From positions 744,001 through 808,000 of the forward strand of contig OY970260.1 in assembly GCA_963715625.1 (NCBI GenBank): 64,000 nucleotides of DNA. Reading direction: 5' to 3'. Position numbers and translations under genes: made by a program. The stretch comes from VRUE01 sp963715625. GTDB lineage: Bacteria > Actinomycetota > Thermoleophilia > Solirubrobacterales > 70-9. The notes under the pieces are model-generated. The model saw only the letters and a program-made list of their open reading frames with translations. It was not told the DNA's origin and did not search any database. Below, in pieces: positions 50,662-59,517 of this stretch. Within the stretch, counting starts at the first letter, position 1. The number at the start of each line of letters is the position of its first letter.

Positions 50662-51759
50662 TCAGGCCGGAGAGCCGGCGCGGACTCGCTCCAGGGCCCG
50701 GGCGATGCGGCCGACGCCCTCGGGGATCCGCTCCGGGGGCACACTGGCGAAGGAGAGGCGCAGGCTGTTGGCGCCACCGTCGATCATGAAGTCGGGTCCG
50801 GCGACGAAGGCGACGCCCTCGGCCTCGGCGAGGAGGGCAGTCGTGTCGGTGCCCTCGGCGAGGTCCAGCCAGAGGAAGTAGCCACCCCCGGGAACGACGA
50901 ACTCCGCCTCGGGGATCTGCTCGCGGAGCGCCTCGACAAGCGCGTCACGACGGGCGCGCAGCGCCCCTTTGACGAAGTCGATGTTGCGATCGAGCCCACC
51001 CGAGCGGCAGAGCTCCAGCACCACCGACTCGGCCAGCATGTTGGGTGAGATGTAGGTCTCGTTGGCCCGCTTGGCCAGCTTCGCGATCTCGGCGGCCGGC
51101 CCGGCGAGGTAGCCGACCCGCACCCCGGGGCTGACGGTCTTGGAGAAGGAGGAGGCGTGGACCACGCGGCCTGCCTTGTCGATCGAGAGCATCGTCTCCA
51201 ACGCCTCGCCCTCGAAGGGCAGCTCGCGGTAGGGGTCGTCCTCGAAGATCCAGAAGCCGTGCTCGGCAGCCAGCTCGACCAGCCGCACCCGCTTCGCGGC
51301 CGAGAGCGTGCAGCCGGCGGGGTTGTGGAAGTTGGGGATGACGTGGGCGAGCTTGATCGGGCCGTCCGCGAGGGCGGCTTCCAGTGCCGCCACGTCCAGT
51401 CCGTCGGCCTCGAGCGCGACCGGCACCAACTCGACACCGAGCCGCTGCAGCATCAGAAGCGTGCGGTCATACGTCGGCTGCTCGACCACAACTCGATCGC
51501 CCGGCTCGAGCAGGTGCTCGAAGAGCATCCAGCCGGCCTCCAGCGACCCGTTGGCAACCATCACCTGCCCGGCGTCGAGCCCTCCATGCCGCTCCGCGAT
51601 CCACTCGCAGAGCCCCGGATGCCCGATCCCGGTCCCGTAGGAGAGCGCCTTTTCCCAGTCCTCGGCAAGCGCGACCGCCGCCGCATCCCGCACCGCGTCC
51701 CGCGGCAGGATGTCGGCGCTGGGCGCCCCGCGAGCAAAGGAAATCGTGTCGCCAGCCAT
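50662..51759 (-). CDS. PLP-dependent aminotransferase (2-aminoadipate-type, class I/II)
   Basis: A 365-residue fold-type I aminotransferase. The PLP lysine is in HASSFSKTVSPGVRVGYLAG; NFHNPAGCTLS and WIFEDDPYRELPF supply the Asn/Asp/Tyr cofactor contacts, and the late Arg in LRLSFASVPPE contacts the carboxylate. It lacks the N-terminal GntR wHTH of MocR regulators, so it is an enzyme, resembling LysN/KAT-type transaminases. It is convergent with the DtxR gene and divergent from the AbiEi-like gene. Confidence 0.87.
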   Translation of the reverse strand: MAGDTISFARGAPSADILPRDAVRDAAAVALAEDWEKALSYGTGIGHPGLCEWIAERHGGLDAGQVMVANGSLEAGWMLFEHLLEPGDRVVVEQPTYDRTLLMLQRLGVELVPVALEADGLDVAALEAALADGPIKLAHVIPNFHNPAGCTLSAAKRVRLVELAAEHGFWIFEDDPYRELPFEGEALETMLSIDKAGRVVHASSFSKTVSPGVRVGYLAGPAAEIAKLAKRANETYISPNMLAESVVLELCRSGGLDRNIDFVKGALRARRDALVEALREQIPEAEFVVPGGGYFLWLDLAEGTDTTALLAEAEGVAFVAGPDFMIDGGANSLRLSFASVPPERIPEGVGRIARALERVRAGSPA

Positions 51760-51823
51760 CGTCCCTCGACCCTACCAACGCGCCCGCCCCGCCGATTCCC
51801 TGCCTCCAGGGGGGAGAACCCAG

Positions 51824-51873
51824 GGCGTGTCTGAGCTTAACCACGGCATATCGTGGGAAAACTCAGACACGCC
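51824..51873. repeat. Bipartite hairpin at a divergent start region
   Basis: Outer 12-bp arms (51824-51835 and 51862-51873) enclose an inner CCACG/CGTGG pair (51841-51845, 51852-51856). It covers the GTG start of the next gene, so either that gene starts later (TTG 51877) or the hairpin masks its start. Confidence 0.6.
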
Positions 51874-52797
51874 GGGTTGGGATGGGAAATCGCGCGGCTG
51901 GCCGAGCGACAGCACGGCGTGATCGGGCGGAGGCAGCTAATCGAGCTCGGGGTGGCGGTGCGGACTATTGAGGAATGGCTCGACGGTGGGCGGCTCCACG
52001 CGCTCCACCGTGAGGTCTTCGCGGTGGGACATTCGCGCATCGATGACGCGGGGCGCCGCTGGGCCGCCGTCCTCGCGTACGGAGAGGGGGCACTGTTGAG
52101 CCATCGCAGTGCAGCAATGCTTTGGGGCCTGGCCCGCCAGCGCTCGCCGCTGATCGACGTCACCGCTGCGACGGGACGCCAGGGGATCCATCGCCGCGAG
52201 GGAATCTTCATCCATCGCGGACGCCTGCACCCGGAGGATCGTGCTGTGCGCGGCGGCCTGCCGGTCACAACGGTTGGCCGCACGCTGTTCGACTTCGCCG
52301 AATTCGCCAGCCTCAAGCACCTCGAATCCGCCTGGGAGGAGGCCGACCGCCTCGGGCTGCTGGAGCTGTGCGCCGTCGAGCAGGTCTGCGAGCGCGGCTA
52401 TGGCCGTCGCGCGCTGAAGCCAATCCGCCGCCTGCTGGCCGAAGCCCGTGCCGCGACGATCACCCGCTCGCCGCTGGAGGAAGCCTTCGCCGCCTTCTGC
52501 CGCGACCACGACCTGCCCACGCCCTCCTTCAACACAACCGTCCTCGGCTTCGAGGTCGACGCCCTCTGGCCGCGCGAGCGCCTCGCCGCCGAGCTCGACA
52601 GCTGGGAATTCCACCGCCACCGCGCCGCCTTCGAGCGCGACCGAGCCCGCGACACCACCCTCCAAGTAGCCGGCTACCGAACCATCCGCATAACCGACCG
52701 CCGCCTGAAGCAAGAAGCAGCAACCATGGCAAAGCAGCTTCGCGCTCTACTGCGGTCGAGTGCGTCCCCGCCCAGCCGTCAGAGCGGGTCTGGGTAG
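51853..52797 (+). CDS. AbiEi antitoxin-like wHTH protein with DUF559/Vsr-like C-terminal domain
   Basis: A 314-residue protein. N-terminal winged HTH of the AbiEi type (ERQHGVIGRRQLIELGVAVR, TIEEWLDGGRLHALHREVFA, VGHSRI), a middle alpha/beta domain (LIDVTAATGRQGIHRREGIF, LPVTTVGRTLFDFAEFASLK) and a C-terminal nuclease-like DUF559/Vsr part (GFEVDALWPRERLAAELDSW, ARDTTLQVAGYRTIRIT). Such proteins are abundant in this lineage; antitoxin or nuclease activity is inferred. The start GTG 51853 lies in a hairpin and TTG 51877 is a good alternative. A family A hairpin overlaps its 3' end. Confidence 0.78.
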   Translation: MGKLRHAGLGWEIARLAERQHGVIGRRQLIELGVAVRTIEEWLDGGRLHALHREVFAVGHSRIDDAGRRWAAVLAYGEGALLSHRSAAMLWGLARQRSPLIDVTAATGRQGIHRREGIFIHRGRLHPEDRAVRGGLPVTTVGRTLFDFAEFASLKHLESAWEEADRLGLLELCAVEQVCERGYGRRALKPIRRLLAEARAATITRSPLEEAFAAFCRDHDLPTPSFNTTVLGFEVDALWPRERLAAELDSWEFHRHRAAFERDRARDTTLQVAGYRTIRITDRRLKQEAATMAKQLRALLRSSASPPSRQSGSG

Positions 52798-52894
52798 GGG
52801 TGGAGCGTCTTGTACTTTTTCGCGAGCACGGCTCGGGCGCCAGCGATCCCCGCTTCTCGAAAAAGTTAAGCGGAACCCCTACCCAGACCCGCTC
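52782..52894. repeat. Long hairpin repeat, family A copy 2
   Basis: Perfect 20-bp arms (52782-52801 and 52875-52894) around the conserved core ACTTTTTCG (52814-52822) with CGAAAAAGT (52858-52866). Core and junction bases match 21407-21512 but the outer arms are unrelated in sequence and still complementary. It lies between convergent genes (AbiEi-like and sucD), fitting a bidirectional terminator, and covers the last codons of the former. Confidence 0.85.
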
Positions 52895-52897
52895 AGG

Positions 52898-53773
52898 CTA
52901 AGAGCCCCGCAGCACTTCGACGGCGATCTTGGCCGTCTCGGTCGGGCTTTCGCCGACCCGCACGCCCTTCGCTTCGAGCGCGTCCTTCTTCGCCTGGGCG
53001 GTGCCCGAGGAGCCGGAGATGATCGCGCCGGCGTGGCCCATCTGCTTGCCGGGCGGTGCGGTGAAGCCGGCGATGTAGGCAACCACGGGCTTGGAGATCT
53101 CGGCGGCGATGAACTCCGCCGCCCGCTCCTCGGCGTCGCCGCCGATCTCGCCGACCATCACGATCAGATCGGTCTCGGGGTCGGCCTCGTACAGCGTCAG
53201 GATGTCGATGAAGTCCGAGCCGATGATCGGATCGCCGCCGATTCCGACGATCGAGGAGTTGCCCTCGCCCGCCTGCTTCAGCTCGTTGCCGATCTGGTAG
53301 GTCAGCGTGCCCGACTTGGAGACGACGCCGATCTTGCCCGGATCGAAGAACTGCGCGGGGATGATGCCGACGTTGGCCTTGCCGGGCGAGAGCACGCCGG
53401 GGCAGTTCGGCCCGATCAGCCGCACCCCGGACTCCCTCGCCTTCCAGTAGGTCTTCAGCATGTCGAGGACCGGGATCCCCTCGGTGATCGCGATCACGGT
53501 GTCGACGCCCGACTCGATCGCCTCGTCGATCGCCGGCGCGGCGAAGCGCGCCGGCACGAAGATCATCGACGCGTTGGCGCCCGCCTCGTCGACGGCGTCG
53601 GAGATCGAGTCGAAGACCGGCACGCCCTCGACGTCCTGCCCGGCCTTGCCCGGCGTCACGCCGGCGACCAGGTCGGTCCCGTAAGCGCGGTTGCGCAGGC
53701 CGTGGAAGGAGCCCTCGCGGCCGGTCAGGCCGGAGACGACGAGCTTCGTCTCGCTGCCGACGACGATGCTCAC
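52898..53773 (-). CDS. sucD: Succinyl-CoA synthetase alpha subunit
   Basis: A 291-residue protein with the CoA-binding Rossmann N-terminus (KLVVSGLTGREGSFHGL), ligase domain with GPNCPGVLSPGKANVG and SKSGTLTYQ, and the active-site His phosphorylated in GKQMGHAGAIISG. It forms a heterotetramer with SucC, interconverting succinyl-CoA and succinate with ATP or GTP formation in the TCA cycle. GTG start at 53773 overlaps the sucC stop by 4 bp. Confidence 0.96.
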   Translation of the reverse strand: MSIVVGSETKLVVSGLTGREGSFHGLRNRAYGTDLVAGVTPGKAGQDVEGVPVFDSISDAVDEAGANASMIFVPARFAAPAIDEAIESGVDTVIAITEGIPVLDMLKTYWKARESGVRLIGPNCPGVLSPGKANVGIIPAQFFDPGKIGVVSKSGTLTYQIGNELKQAGEGNSSIVGIGGDPIIGSDFIDILTLYEADPETDLIVMVGEIGGDAEERAAEFIAAEISKPVVAYIAGFTAPPGKQMGHAGAIISGSSGTAQAKKDALEAKGVRVGESPTETAKIAVEVLRGS

Positions 53774-54930
53774 GCGCCACCCGCCAGCTCGACCACGCGG
53801 CGCGCCGCGTCGAGCATCGTCATCTCCTGGTGCAGGTTGGGCAGCTCGGCCTCTCCGAGGATGCGAAGCCCCTCCTCGGAGTTGGTGCCGTCGAGGCGCA
53901 CGACCAGCGGCAGCTTCAGGTCCATCTGCTGCGAGGCGGTGACGATGCCGTTGGCGATCTCGTCACAGCGGGTGATGCCGCCGAAGATGTTGAAGAGGAT
54001 CGCCGTGACCTTCTCGTCGGAGGCGATCACGGTGAGCGCGTCGACGATCGCCTCCGCCTTGGAGCCGCCGCCCGCGTCGAGGAAGTTGGCCGGCCTGCCA
54101 CCCGCCTGGGCGACGACGTCGAGCGTCGACATGCAGAGCCCGGCGCCGTTGGCGAGGATGCCGACGTTGCCGTCGAGCTTGACGTAGGTGAGCCCCTTCT
54201 CCTTCGCCATCGCCTCCTGCGGATCGTCGGCGGTGTCGGCGATCTCGGCCAGCTCCTGGTGGCGGAAGAGCGAGTTGCCGTCGATCGTCACCTTGGCGTC
54301 GAGCGCGACGACCTCGCGGCCGGCAGTGACGATCAGCGGGTTGACCTCGATCAGCGTCGCGTCCTCCTCGCTCGCCACCTCGGCCAGCTTCGCCAGCACC
54401 TCGGCGGCCTGCTCGCGCACGTCCTCGTCCAGCCCGGCAGCCTCGACGATCGGCCGCGCCGCCTCCGCGTCGAAGGGCGCCATCGGATCGATGTGGCGCT
54501 TGACCAGGGCGTCGGGGTCCTCCTCGGCAACCGCCTCGATGTCCATCCCGCCCTTGGCGGAGACCATCGCCAGCAGCTTCTTCTCACCGCGGTCGAGGAT
54601 GACCGAGGCGTAGTACTCCGCGGCGATGTCCGAGCCGCCCTCGATCCAGACCTCCTCGACCCGGAAGGGGCCCTCTCCATGCGGCCCGACGATGTCCATG
54701 CCGAGGATCGCGCCGGCGTAGGCGCGCGCCTCCTCGACGTCCTGGGCGATCTTGATGCCCCCCGCCTTGCCGCGCCCGCCGATCAGCACCTGCGCCTTGA
54801 CCGCGCAGGGATAGCCGATCCGCTCCGCCGCGGCGACCGCATCCTCGACCGTGGAGGCGACCTCGCCGCTCGGCACGGCGACGCCGTGCTTGGCGAAAAG
54901 CTGCTTGCCCTGGTACTCGAGGAGGTCCAT
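53770..54930 (-). CDS. sucC: Succinyl-CoA synthetase beta subunit
   Basis: A 386-residue ATP-grasp protein beginning MDLLEYQGKQLFAKHGVAVP, with CAVKAQVLIGGRGKAGGIK (nucleotide-binding), LIEVNPLIVT and ALDAKVTIDGNSLF (metal ligands), and the C-terminal ILFNIFGGITRCDEIA. It is the first gene of the sucCD operon. The order and 4-bp overlap are the common bacterial arrangement. Confidence 0.96.
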   Translation of the reverse strand: MDLLEYQGKQLFAKHGVAVPSGEVASTVEDAVAAAERIGYPCAVKAQVLIGGRGKAGGIKIAQDVEEARAYAGAILGMDIVGPHGEGPFRVEEVWIEGGSDIAAEYYASVILDRGEKKLLAMVSAKGGMDIEAVAEEDPDALVKRHIDPMAPFDAEAARPIVEAAGLDEDVREQAAEVLAKLAEVASEEDATLIEVNPLIVTAGREVVALDAKVTIDGNSLFRHQELAEIADTADDPQEAMAKEKGLTYVKLDGNVGILANGAGLCMSTLDVVAQAGGRPANFLDAGGGSKAEAIVDALTVIASDEKVTAILFNIFGGITRCDEIANGIVTASQQMDLKLPLVVRLDGTNSEEGLRILGEAELPNLHQEMTMLDAARRVVELAGGA

Positions 54931-54995
54931 TCGCGGTGGCGCCGCTCGGGCGCGGGCGGCAGCCTACCCGAATAGGGCATAATGCCGCGGCCCTC

Positions 54996-55679
54996 ATGGC
55001 GCTCCCTGCTCTCAAAACCATCAAATGGGTGACAACCGACTGCTACGGCACCCTGATCGACTGGGAGAAGGGCATCATCGACGCCTGCAAGAAGGAGGCG
55101 GAGAAGGACGGCTTCAGCTTCGAGGAGGAGCCCTTCCTCGCCCGCTTCATGGAAGTCCAGGCCGAAATCATGGCCGGCTCCTACGAGCTCTACGCCGAGG
55201 TGCTGCGCCGCACGATCGTCAAGGTCGCCGGCGAGCTGGGCTGGGAGATCGAGCCCTCACGCGCCCAGTTCCTGCCCAACAGCGTCGCCTACTGGCTTCC
55301 CTTCCGCGAGGCCAACGCGGCGATGGACCGGCTCGGCAAGCGCTATGAGATCGGCATCGTCTCCAACGTCGACGACAAACTGCTCGGCATCTCACGCCGT
55401 CACCTGCGAACCGAACTCGACCTGGTCGTCACGGCCCAGCAGGTGCGCAGCTACAAGCCCGACCCGGTCCACTTCAAAGAGGCGGCGCGGCGGATGGGCG
55501 GCAAGAAAGGCTGGGCCCACATCGGCTGCAACTACACCAACGACGTCGCCCCGCTGCTGAAGATGAAGGTGCCGGTGATCTGGGTCAACCGCCACGGCGA
55601 GAAGCTCGAGGGCCGCAAAGCCCCCAGCGCCACGGTGAAGACCTTCCGCGACGCGGTAAAAAAGCTCGGCGCGTCCTGA
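54996..55679 (+). CDS. HAD-superfamily hydrolase (2-haloacid dehalogenase type)
   Basis: A 227-residue HAD protein: motif I WVTTDCYGTLIDWEKG (the nucleophile Asp in TDCYGT), motif II IGIVSNVDDKLL, Lys in YKPDPVHFKEAA and motif IV HIGCNYTNDVAP. The DCYGTL form and SNVD are as in (S)-2-haloacid dehalogenases, but many such proteins are phosphatases. ATG 54996 is chosen because family similarity begins there. It is divergent from sucC. Confidence 0.85.
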   Translation: MALPALKTIKWVTTDCYGTLIDWEKGIIDACKKEAEKDGFSFEEEPFLARFMEVQAEIMAGSYELYAEVLRRTIVKVAGELGWEIEPSRAQFLPNSVAYWLPFREANAAMDRLGKRYEIGIVSNVDDKLLGISRRHLRTELDLVVTAQQVRSYKPDPVHFKEAARRMGGKKGWAHIGCNYTNDVAPLLKMKVPVIWVNRHGEKLEGRKAPSATVKTFRDAVKKLGAS

Positions 55680-55753
55680 GCGATCTCTAGCGTTTCGCAA
55701 CTTAGGCGGGCGCCGTTGTTTCGACATGGTAGGTCGGCCGCCGGCAAAGACTT

Positions 55754-57535
55754 ATGTATCGACTCGCACAAAGCAGGTTGCCCGGTAGGGCGCGCCTGGG
55801 CTTCGCCGCAGGCGCGCTCGGGCTGCTCTGCCTGCTCGTCGCCGCCGGCCAGCGCGCCGATGCGACGGCGGCGGCACCCCAGCCGCCCAGCTTCCTCGTC
55901 ATCCAGACCGACGACCAGACCCTCGAGGGCCTCTACGCGACCTTCCGCCAGCCGGCGATCCGGGCGATGCCGAACACCGTCGACCTGATCGCCAAACGCG
56001 GCATGACGTTCAGCCGCTACTACGTGTCCTACCCCCTCTGCTGCCCGTCGAGGGTCAGCCTGCTGACCGGTCGCTACGCGCACAACCACGGCGTCAAGGG
56101 GAACGTCCAGCCCAACGGGGGCTACACCGGCTTCGCCTTCCGCGCCGCCGCGAGCCACAACGTCGCAACCTGGCTGCAAGCGGCCGGCTACCGCACGATC
56201 CACGTCGGCAAGGCGCTCAACGGCTACGGCGACGAGCCCTACGACAACGGGACCTCGGTGCCGCCGGGGTGGAACGCCTGGCACTCGGTCCTGAAAGCCG
56301 ACACCGACCACTACTTCTACGGCTACTCGCTCAACAACAATGGCACCGTCGAAGGCCCCTTCGGGGACTCGGGGAGCTGGGAGACCCGCGAATACGGCGT
56401 CCGCGACGACCTCGGCTGCCCCTACGCGCCGCTCAACGGCCTGCCCTGCTACTACGAGACCGACACCCTGACCAACTACGCGATCCAGGAGCTGCACGAA
56501 ACCTCGCTCGAACAGCCCTTCTACCTCCAGCTCGACTACACCGCGCCGCACGGCGACTTCCGCCGGCCGGCCGGCCCCGAGCCGGCACCGCGCCACTACG
56601 ACTGGTTCAATGGCGCCCCGCCCCCGCGCAGCCGCTCCGAAGGCTTTGCCGAGGGAAACGTCGCCGACAAGCCGAGCTTCATCCGCGGCTCCGAATACCT
56701 GACGCTCGGCGAGATCCACACCTACCGGATCTACTGGAACAAGCAGCTCGAGGCGCTGCGCGCGATCGACGACGGGGTGAAACTGCTGATGGACACGCTG
56801 GGCACCCAGCACCGGCTGCGCAACACCTACGTCATCTTCACCTCCGACAACGGCTTCTTCTTCGGCGAGCACCGCCTGATCGGCGGCAAGTTCCTCGCCT
56901 ACGAGCCGGCCACCCACCTTCCCTTCCTGATCCGCGGCCCGCACATCCCGCCCGGCACGGAATCCGGCGAGCTGGTGCAGAACATCGACATCGCCCCGAC
57001 CGTGCTCGAGCTGTCCGGCGCGCAGGCCGACAAGAGCATCGACGGGCGCTCGCTGGTGCCGTTCCTGCGCGACTCCGAACTACGAACCCTGCGCCCCCTG
57101 CTCTACGAGTCCTTCGTCGAAACCTCCGACGTGACGGAAAACGGCGCGATCATCGAACGCGGCCGCAACGCGCAGGCCGCGGCCCGGGCCGGTCGCGGAG
57201 CCTCGGCCTCGATCCTTACTCCGCCCAAGGACTACGAGGGGATCCGCCTCGGCCCGTACAAGTACATCGCCTGGCCCGATGGCGAGAAGGAGCTCTACGA
57301 CCTCGAAAAGGACCCCAACGAGCTCAACAACATCGTCCGCATCCCGAACTACTTCCCGGTGCGCAACTTCCTGCACCGCGAACTGGTCAACCGCCTAGAG
57401 GACTGCGTCGGGCGCGGCTGCTCGGAAGAAGCATCCGAAATCCCGCTGACGCGCAAGGAACGGCAGGCGCTGATCCGCCAGAAGAAGAAGGAACTGCGGG
57501 AAAAACAGAAGGAAAAACGGCAGCAGCAGAAGTAG
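55754..57535 (+). CDS. Secreted sulfatase (arylsulfatase-like)
   Basis: A 593-residue exported sulfatase. Signal or anchor segment LGFAAGALGLLCLLVAAGQ, metal-binding DD in FLVIQTDDQTLEGL, and the formylglycine motif YPLCCPSRVSLLTGR (Cys96 in C-x-P-S-R, to be converted by a sulfatase-modifying factor). Further metal ligands are in IFTSDNGFFFGEH and a late FVETSDVT. The C-terminus is very lysine/glutamine-rich (RKERQALIRQKKKELREKQK). Probably hydrolyses sulfate esters of exogenous polymers. No modifying enzyme gene is visible here. Confidence 0.9.
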   Translation: MYRLAQSRLPGRARLGFAAGALGLLCLLVAAGQRADATAAAPQPPSFLVIQTDDQTLEGLYATFRQPAIRAMPNTVDLIAKRGMTFSRYYVSYPLCCPSRVSLLTGRYAHNHGVKGNVQPNGGYTGFAFRAAASHNVATWLQAAGYRTIHVGKALNGYGDEPYDNGTSVPPGWNAWHSVLKADTDHYFYGYSLNNNGTVEGPFGDSGSWETREYGVRDDLGCPYAPLNGLPCYYETDTLTNYAIQELHETSLEQPFYLQLDYTAPHGDFRRPAGPEPAPRHYDWFNGAPPPRSRSEGFAEGNVADKPSFIRGSEYLTLGEIHTYRIYWNKQLEALRAIDDGVKLLMDTLGTQHRLRNTYVIFTSDNGFFFGEHRLIGGKFLAYEPATHLPFLIRGPHIPPGTESGELVQNIDIAPTVLELSGAQADKSIDGRSLVPFLRDSELRTLRPLLYESFVETSDVTENGAIIERGRNAQAAARAGRGASASILTPPKDYEGIRLGPYKYIAWPDGEKELYDLEKDPNELNNIVRIPNYFPVRNFLHRELVNRLEDCVGRGCSEEASEIPLTRKERQALIRQKKKELREKQKEKRQQQK

Positions 57536-57540
57536 CGGCC

Positions 57541-59301
57541 CTACTCGATGACCGCGAGCACGTCCCCAGAGGAGACGGCGGCGCCTTCGGTCACGTTGAG
57601 AGCTGTGACCTTGCCGGCGCGGTGGGCGACGATCTCGTTCTCCATCTTCATCGCCTCGATCACGCAGATGAGGTCGCCCTCGGCGACGGTGGCGCCCTGC
57701 TCGACCGCGACCTTGAGCACCGTGCCCTGCAGCGGCGAGGGCAGCGACTCGCTCGAGGCGGACGCGCCGCCGCCGCCAGTGCGCTCGCGCTTCGGCGGGC
57801 GCCTGCCACCGGCGGGCGGCGCGGAGCCGCCACCGGCGATCGCCTCGCCGATCACCTTGACGTCGAAGAGCTTGCCCGAGACCTCGACCTTGTAGTCGCG
57901 GGCGATCTGCTCGGGTCTCTCATCCCCGGCCGGTGCGGCGACCGTCTCCGGCGCCGTCGACTTGAGCCAGTCGCGATCCTCCATCAGGTCGCGGCAGGTC
58001 TCGCCCTTCGCCCACTGCTCGGTGGCGAGCAGTGCCTTGTGGAAGGGGATGAGCGTGGTCAGGCCGCCGATCTCGTACTCGTCCAGCGCCCGCAGCATTC
58101 GCCGCGTTGCGTGCTCGCGGTCGACGTCCCAGACGATCAGCTTGGCCACCATCGGGTCGTACATCGGCGTCACCTCGGAGCCGGCCTCGACGCCGGAGTC
58201 GACGCGGACGCCCGGCCCCGCCGGCTCGCGGTAGGTCGTGATCGCGCCGGGCGTCGGGGCGAATTTCTTGTGCGCGGCCTCGGCGTTGATCCGGCACTCG
58301 ATCGCCCAGCCGCGCAGCTCCACGTCCTCCTGGGAGACCGAGAGCGGCTCGCCGGCGGCGGCGAGGATCTGCTCGCGGACGATGTCGATCCCGCTGACCA
58401 TCTCGGTCACGCAGTGCTCGACCTGCACCCGCGTGTTCATCTCGAGGAAGAAGTACTCCTCGCCGACCTGCATCCCCTCGACCGTGCCGGCGCCGCGGTA
58501 GCCGACCGCGGCAGCCGCGTCGGTGGCGATCCTGCCGATCCGCTCGCGCATCTCGGCGTCGACCCGCGGGCCGGGCGCCTCCTCGATCACCTTCTGATGG
58601 CGGCGCTGGACCGAGCAGTCCCGCTCGCCCAGGTGGATCGCGTTGCCGTGCCCGTCCGCCAGCACCTGGACCTCGACGTGGCGCGGGTCCTCTAGGTAGC
58701 GCTCGACGTAGACGCGCGAGTCGGAGAAGAACTTCTCGCCTTCGCGGGCGGCGCCTTCGAATGCCTCCTGCAGGTCGTCCGGCGTCATCGCCACGCGGAA
58801 GCCCTTGCCACCGCCGCCCCCAGCGGCCTTGCAGGCGACCGGATAGCCGGCCTCCTCGGCCTGCTTGCGGGCCGCCTCGATGTCGGGCGCGGGCTCGGTG
58901 GCGCCGGGGACGATCGGCACGCCGGCCTCGGCCATGATCTCGCGCGCCCGCGTCTTCGACCCCATCGCTTCGATCGCCTCCGGCGGCGGGCCGATGAAGG
59001 CGACGCCGGCCTCGGTGCAGGCCCGAGCGAAGTCGGCGTTCTCGGCGAGGAAGCCGTAGCCGGGATGGATCGCTTCGGCGCCCGCCTCCTTGGCGGTGTC
59101 GATGATCTTCAAGACGTTCAAGTAGCTCTCGGCCGGGACCGCGGGGCCAAGCAGGAAGGCCTCGTCGGCCTCGCGCACATGCGGCGCGTCGCGGTCGATC
59201 TCCGAGTAGACGGCGACCGAGCGGATGCCCATCTCCTTCAGGGTGCGGGCGACACGGATGGCAATCTCGCCCCTGTTGGCAATGAGGACCTTCTGGAACA
59301 C
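57541..59301 (-). CDS. accA3: Acyl-CoA carboxylase alpha subunit (biotin carboxylase plus BCCP)
   Basis: A 586-residue AccA3/PccA-type fusion: biotin carboxylase (MFQKVLIANRGEIAIRVART, ATP-grasp GGGGGKGFRVAM, EMNTRVQVEHCVTEMVSG) and a C-terminal biotinyl domain with the biotin-lysine in CVIEAMKMENEIVAH. It carboxylates biotin with ATP and bicarbonate and works with a separate carboxyltransferase (not in the window) for fatty acid and propionate metabolism. The intermediate linker is Gly/Arg-rich. A large nested hairpin lies just upstream of its start. Confidence 0.93.
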   Translation of the reverse strand: MFQKVLIANRGEIAIRVARTLKEMGIRSVAVYSEIDRDAPHVREADEAFLLGPAVPAESYLNVLKIIDTAKEAGAEAIHPGYGFLAENADFARACTEAGVAFIGPPPEAIEAMGSKTRAREIMAEAGVPIVPGATEPAPDIEAARKQAEEAGYPVACKAAGGGGGKGFRVAMTPDDLQEAFEGAAREGEKFFSDSRVYVERYLEDPRHVEVQVLADGHGNAIHLGERDCSVQRRHQKVIEEAPGPRVDAEMRERIGRIATDAAAAVGYRGAGTVEGMQVGEEYFFLEMNTRVQVEHCVTEMVSGIDIVREQILAAAGEPLSVSQEDVELRGWAIECRINAEAAHKKFAPTPGAITTYREPAGPGVRVDSGVEAGSEVTPMYDPMVAKLIVWDVDREHATRRMLRALDEYEIGGLTTLIPFHKALLATEQWAKGETCRDLMEDRDWLKSTAPETVAAPAGDERPEQIARDYKVEVSGKLFDVKVIGEAIAGGGSAPPAGGRRPPKRERTGGGGASASSESLPSPLQGTVLKVAVEQGATVAEGDLICVIEAMKMENEIVAHRAGKVTALNVTEGAAVSSGDVLAVIE

Positions 59302-59327
59302 GGCGGCGCAGTCTAGTCAGACGGGGG

Positions 59328-59426
59328 GCGGGGTTGCGGGGATGCCCCTGGCCTGACAAGTCGCGGCGCTAATTAGCGCCGCGACTTTGAGTATCCGCCA
59401 GTCCAGGGGCATCCCCGCAACCCCGC
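59328..59426. repeat. Nested cruciform upstream of the acyl-CoA carboxylase gene
   Basis: A 24-bp perfect outer stem (59328-59351 and 59403-59426) encloses a separate perfect 28-bp palindrome (59359-59386, centre TAATTA). It lies between the fic stop (59518) and the carboxylase start (59301) and may combine a terminator with a regulatory cruciform. Confidence 0.8.
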
Positions 59427-59517
59427 GAGGCCTCCAAGGATGAGACTGCGCCGCCGTCATGGCCCTTCGGCGGAACAGCTTGGGTGGGACGAGACCGGGA
59501 CCTCCGGTGCACAAGCT

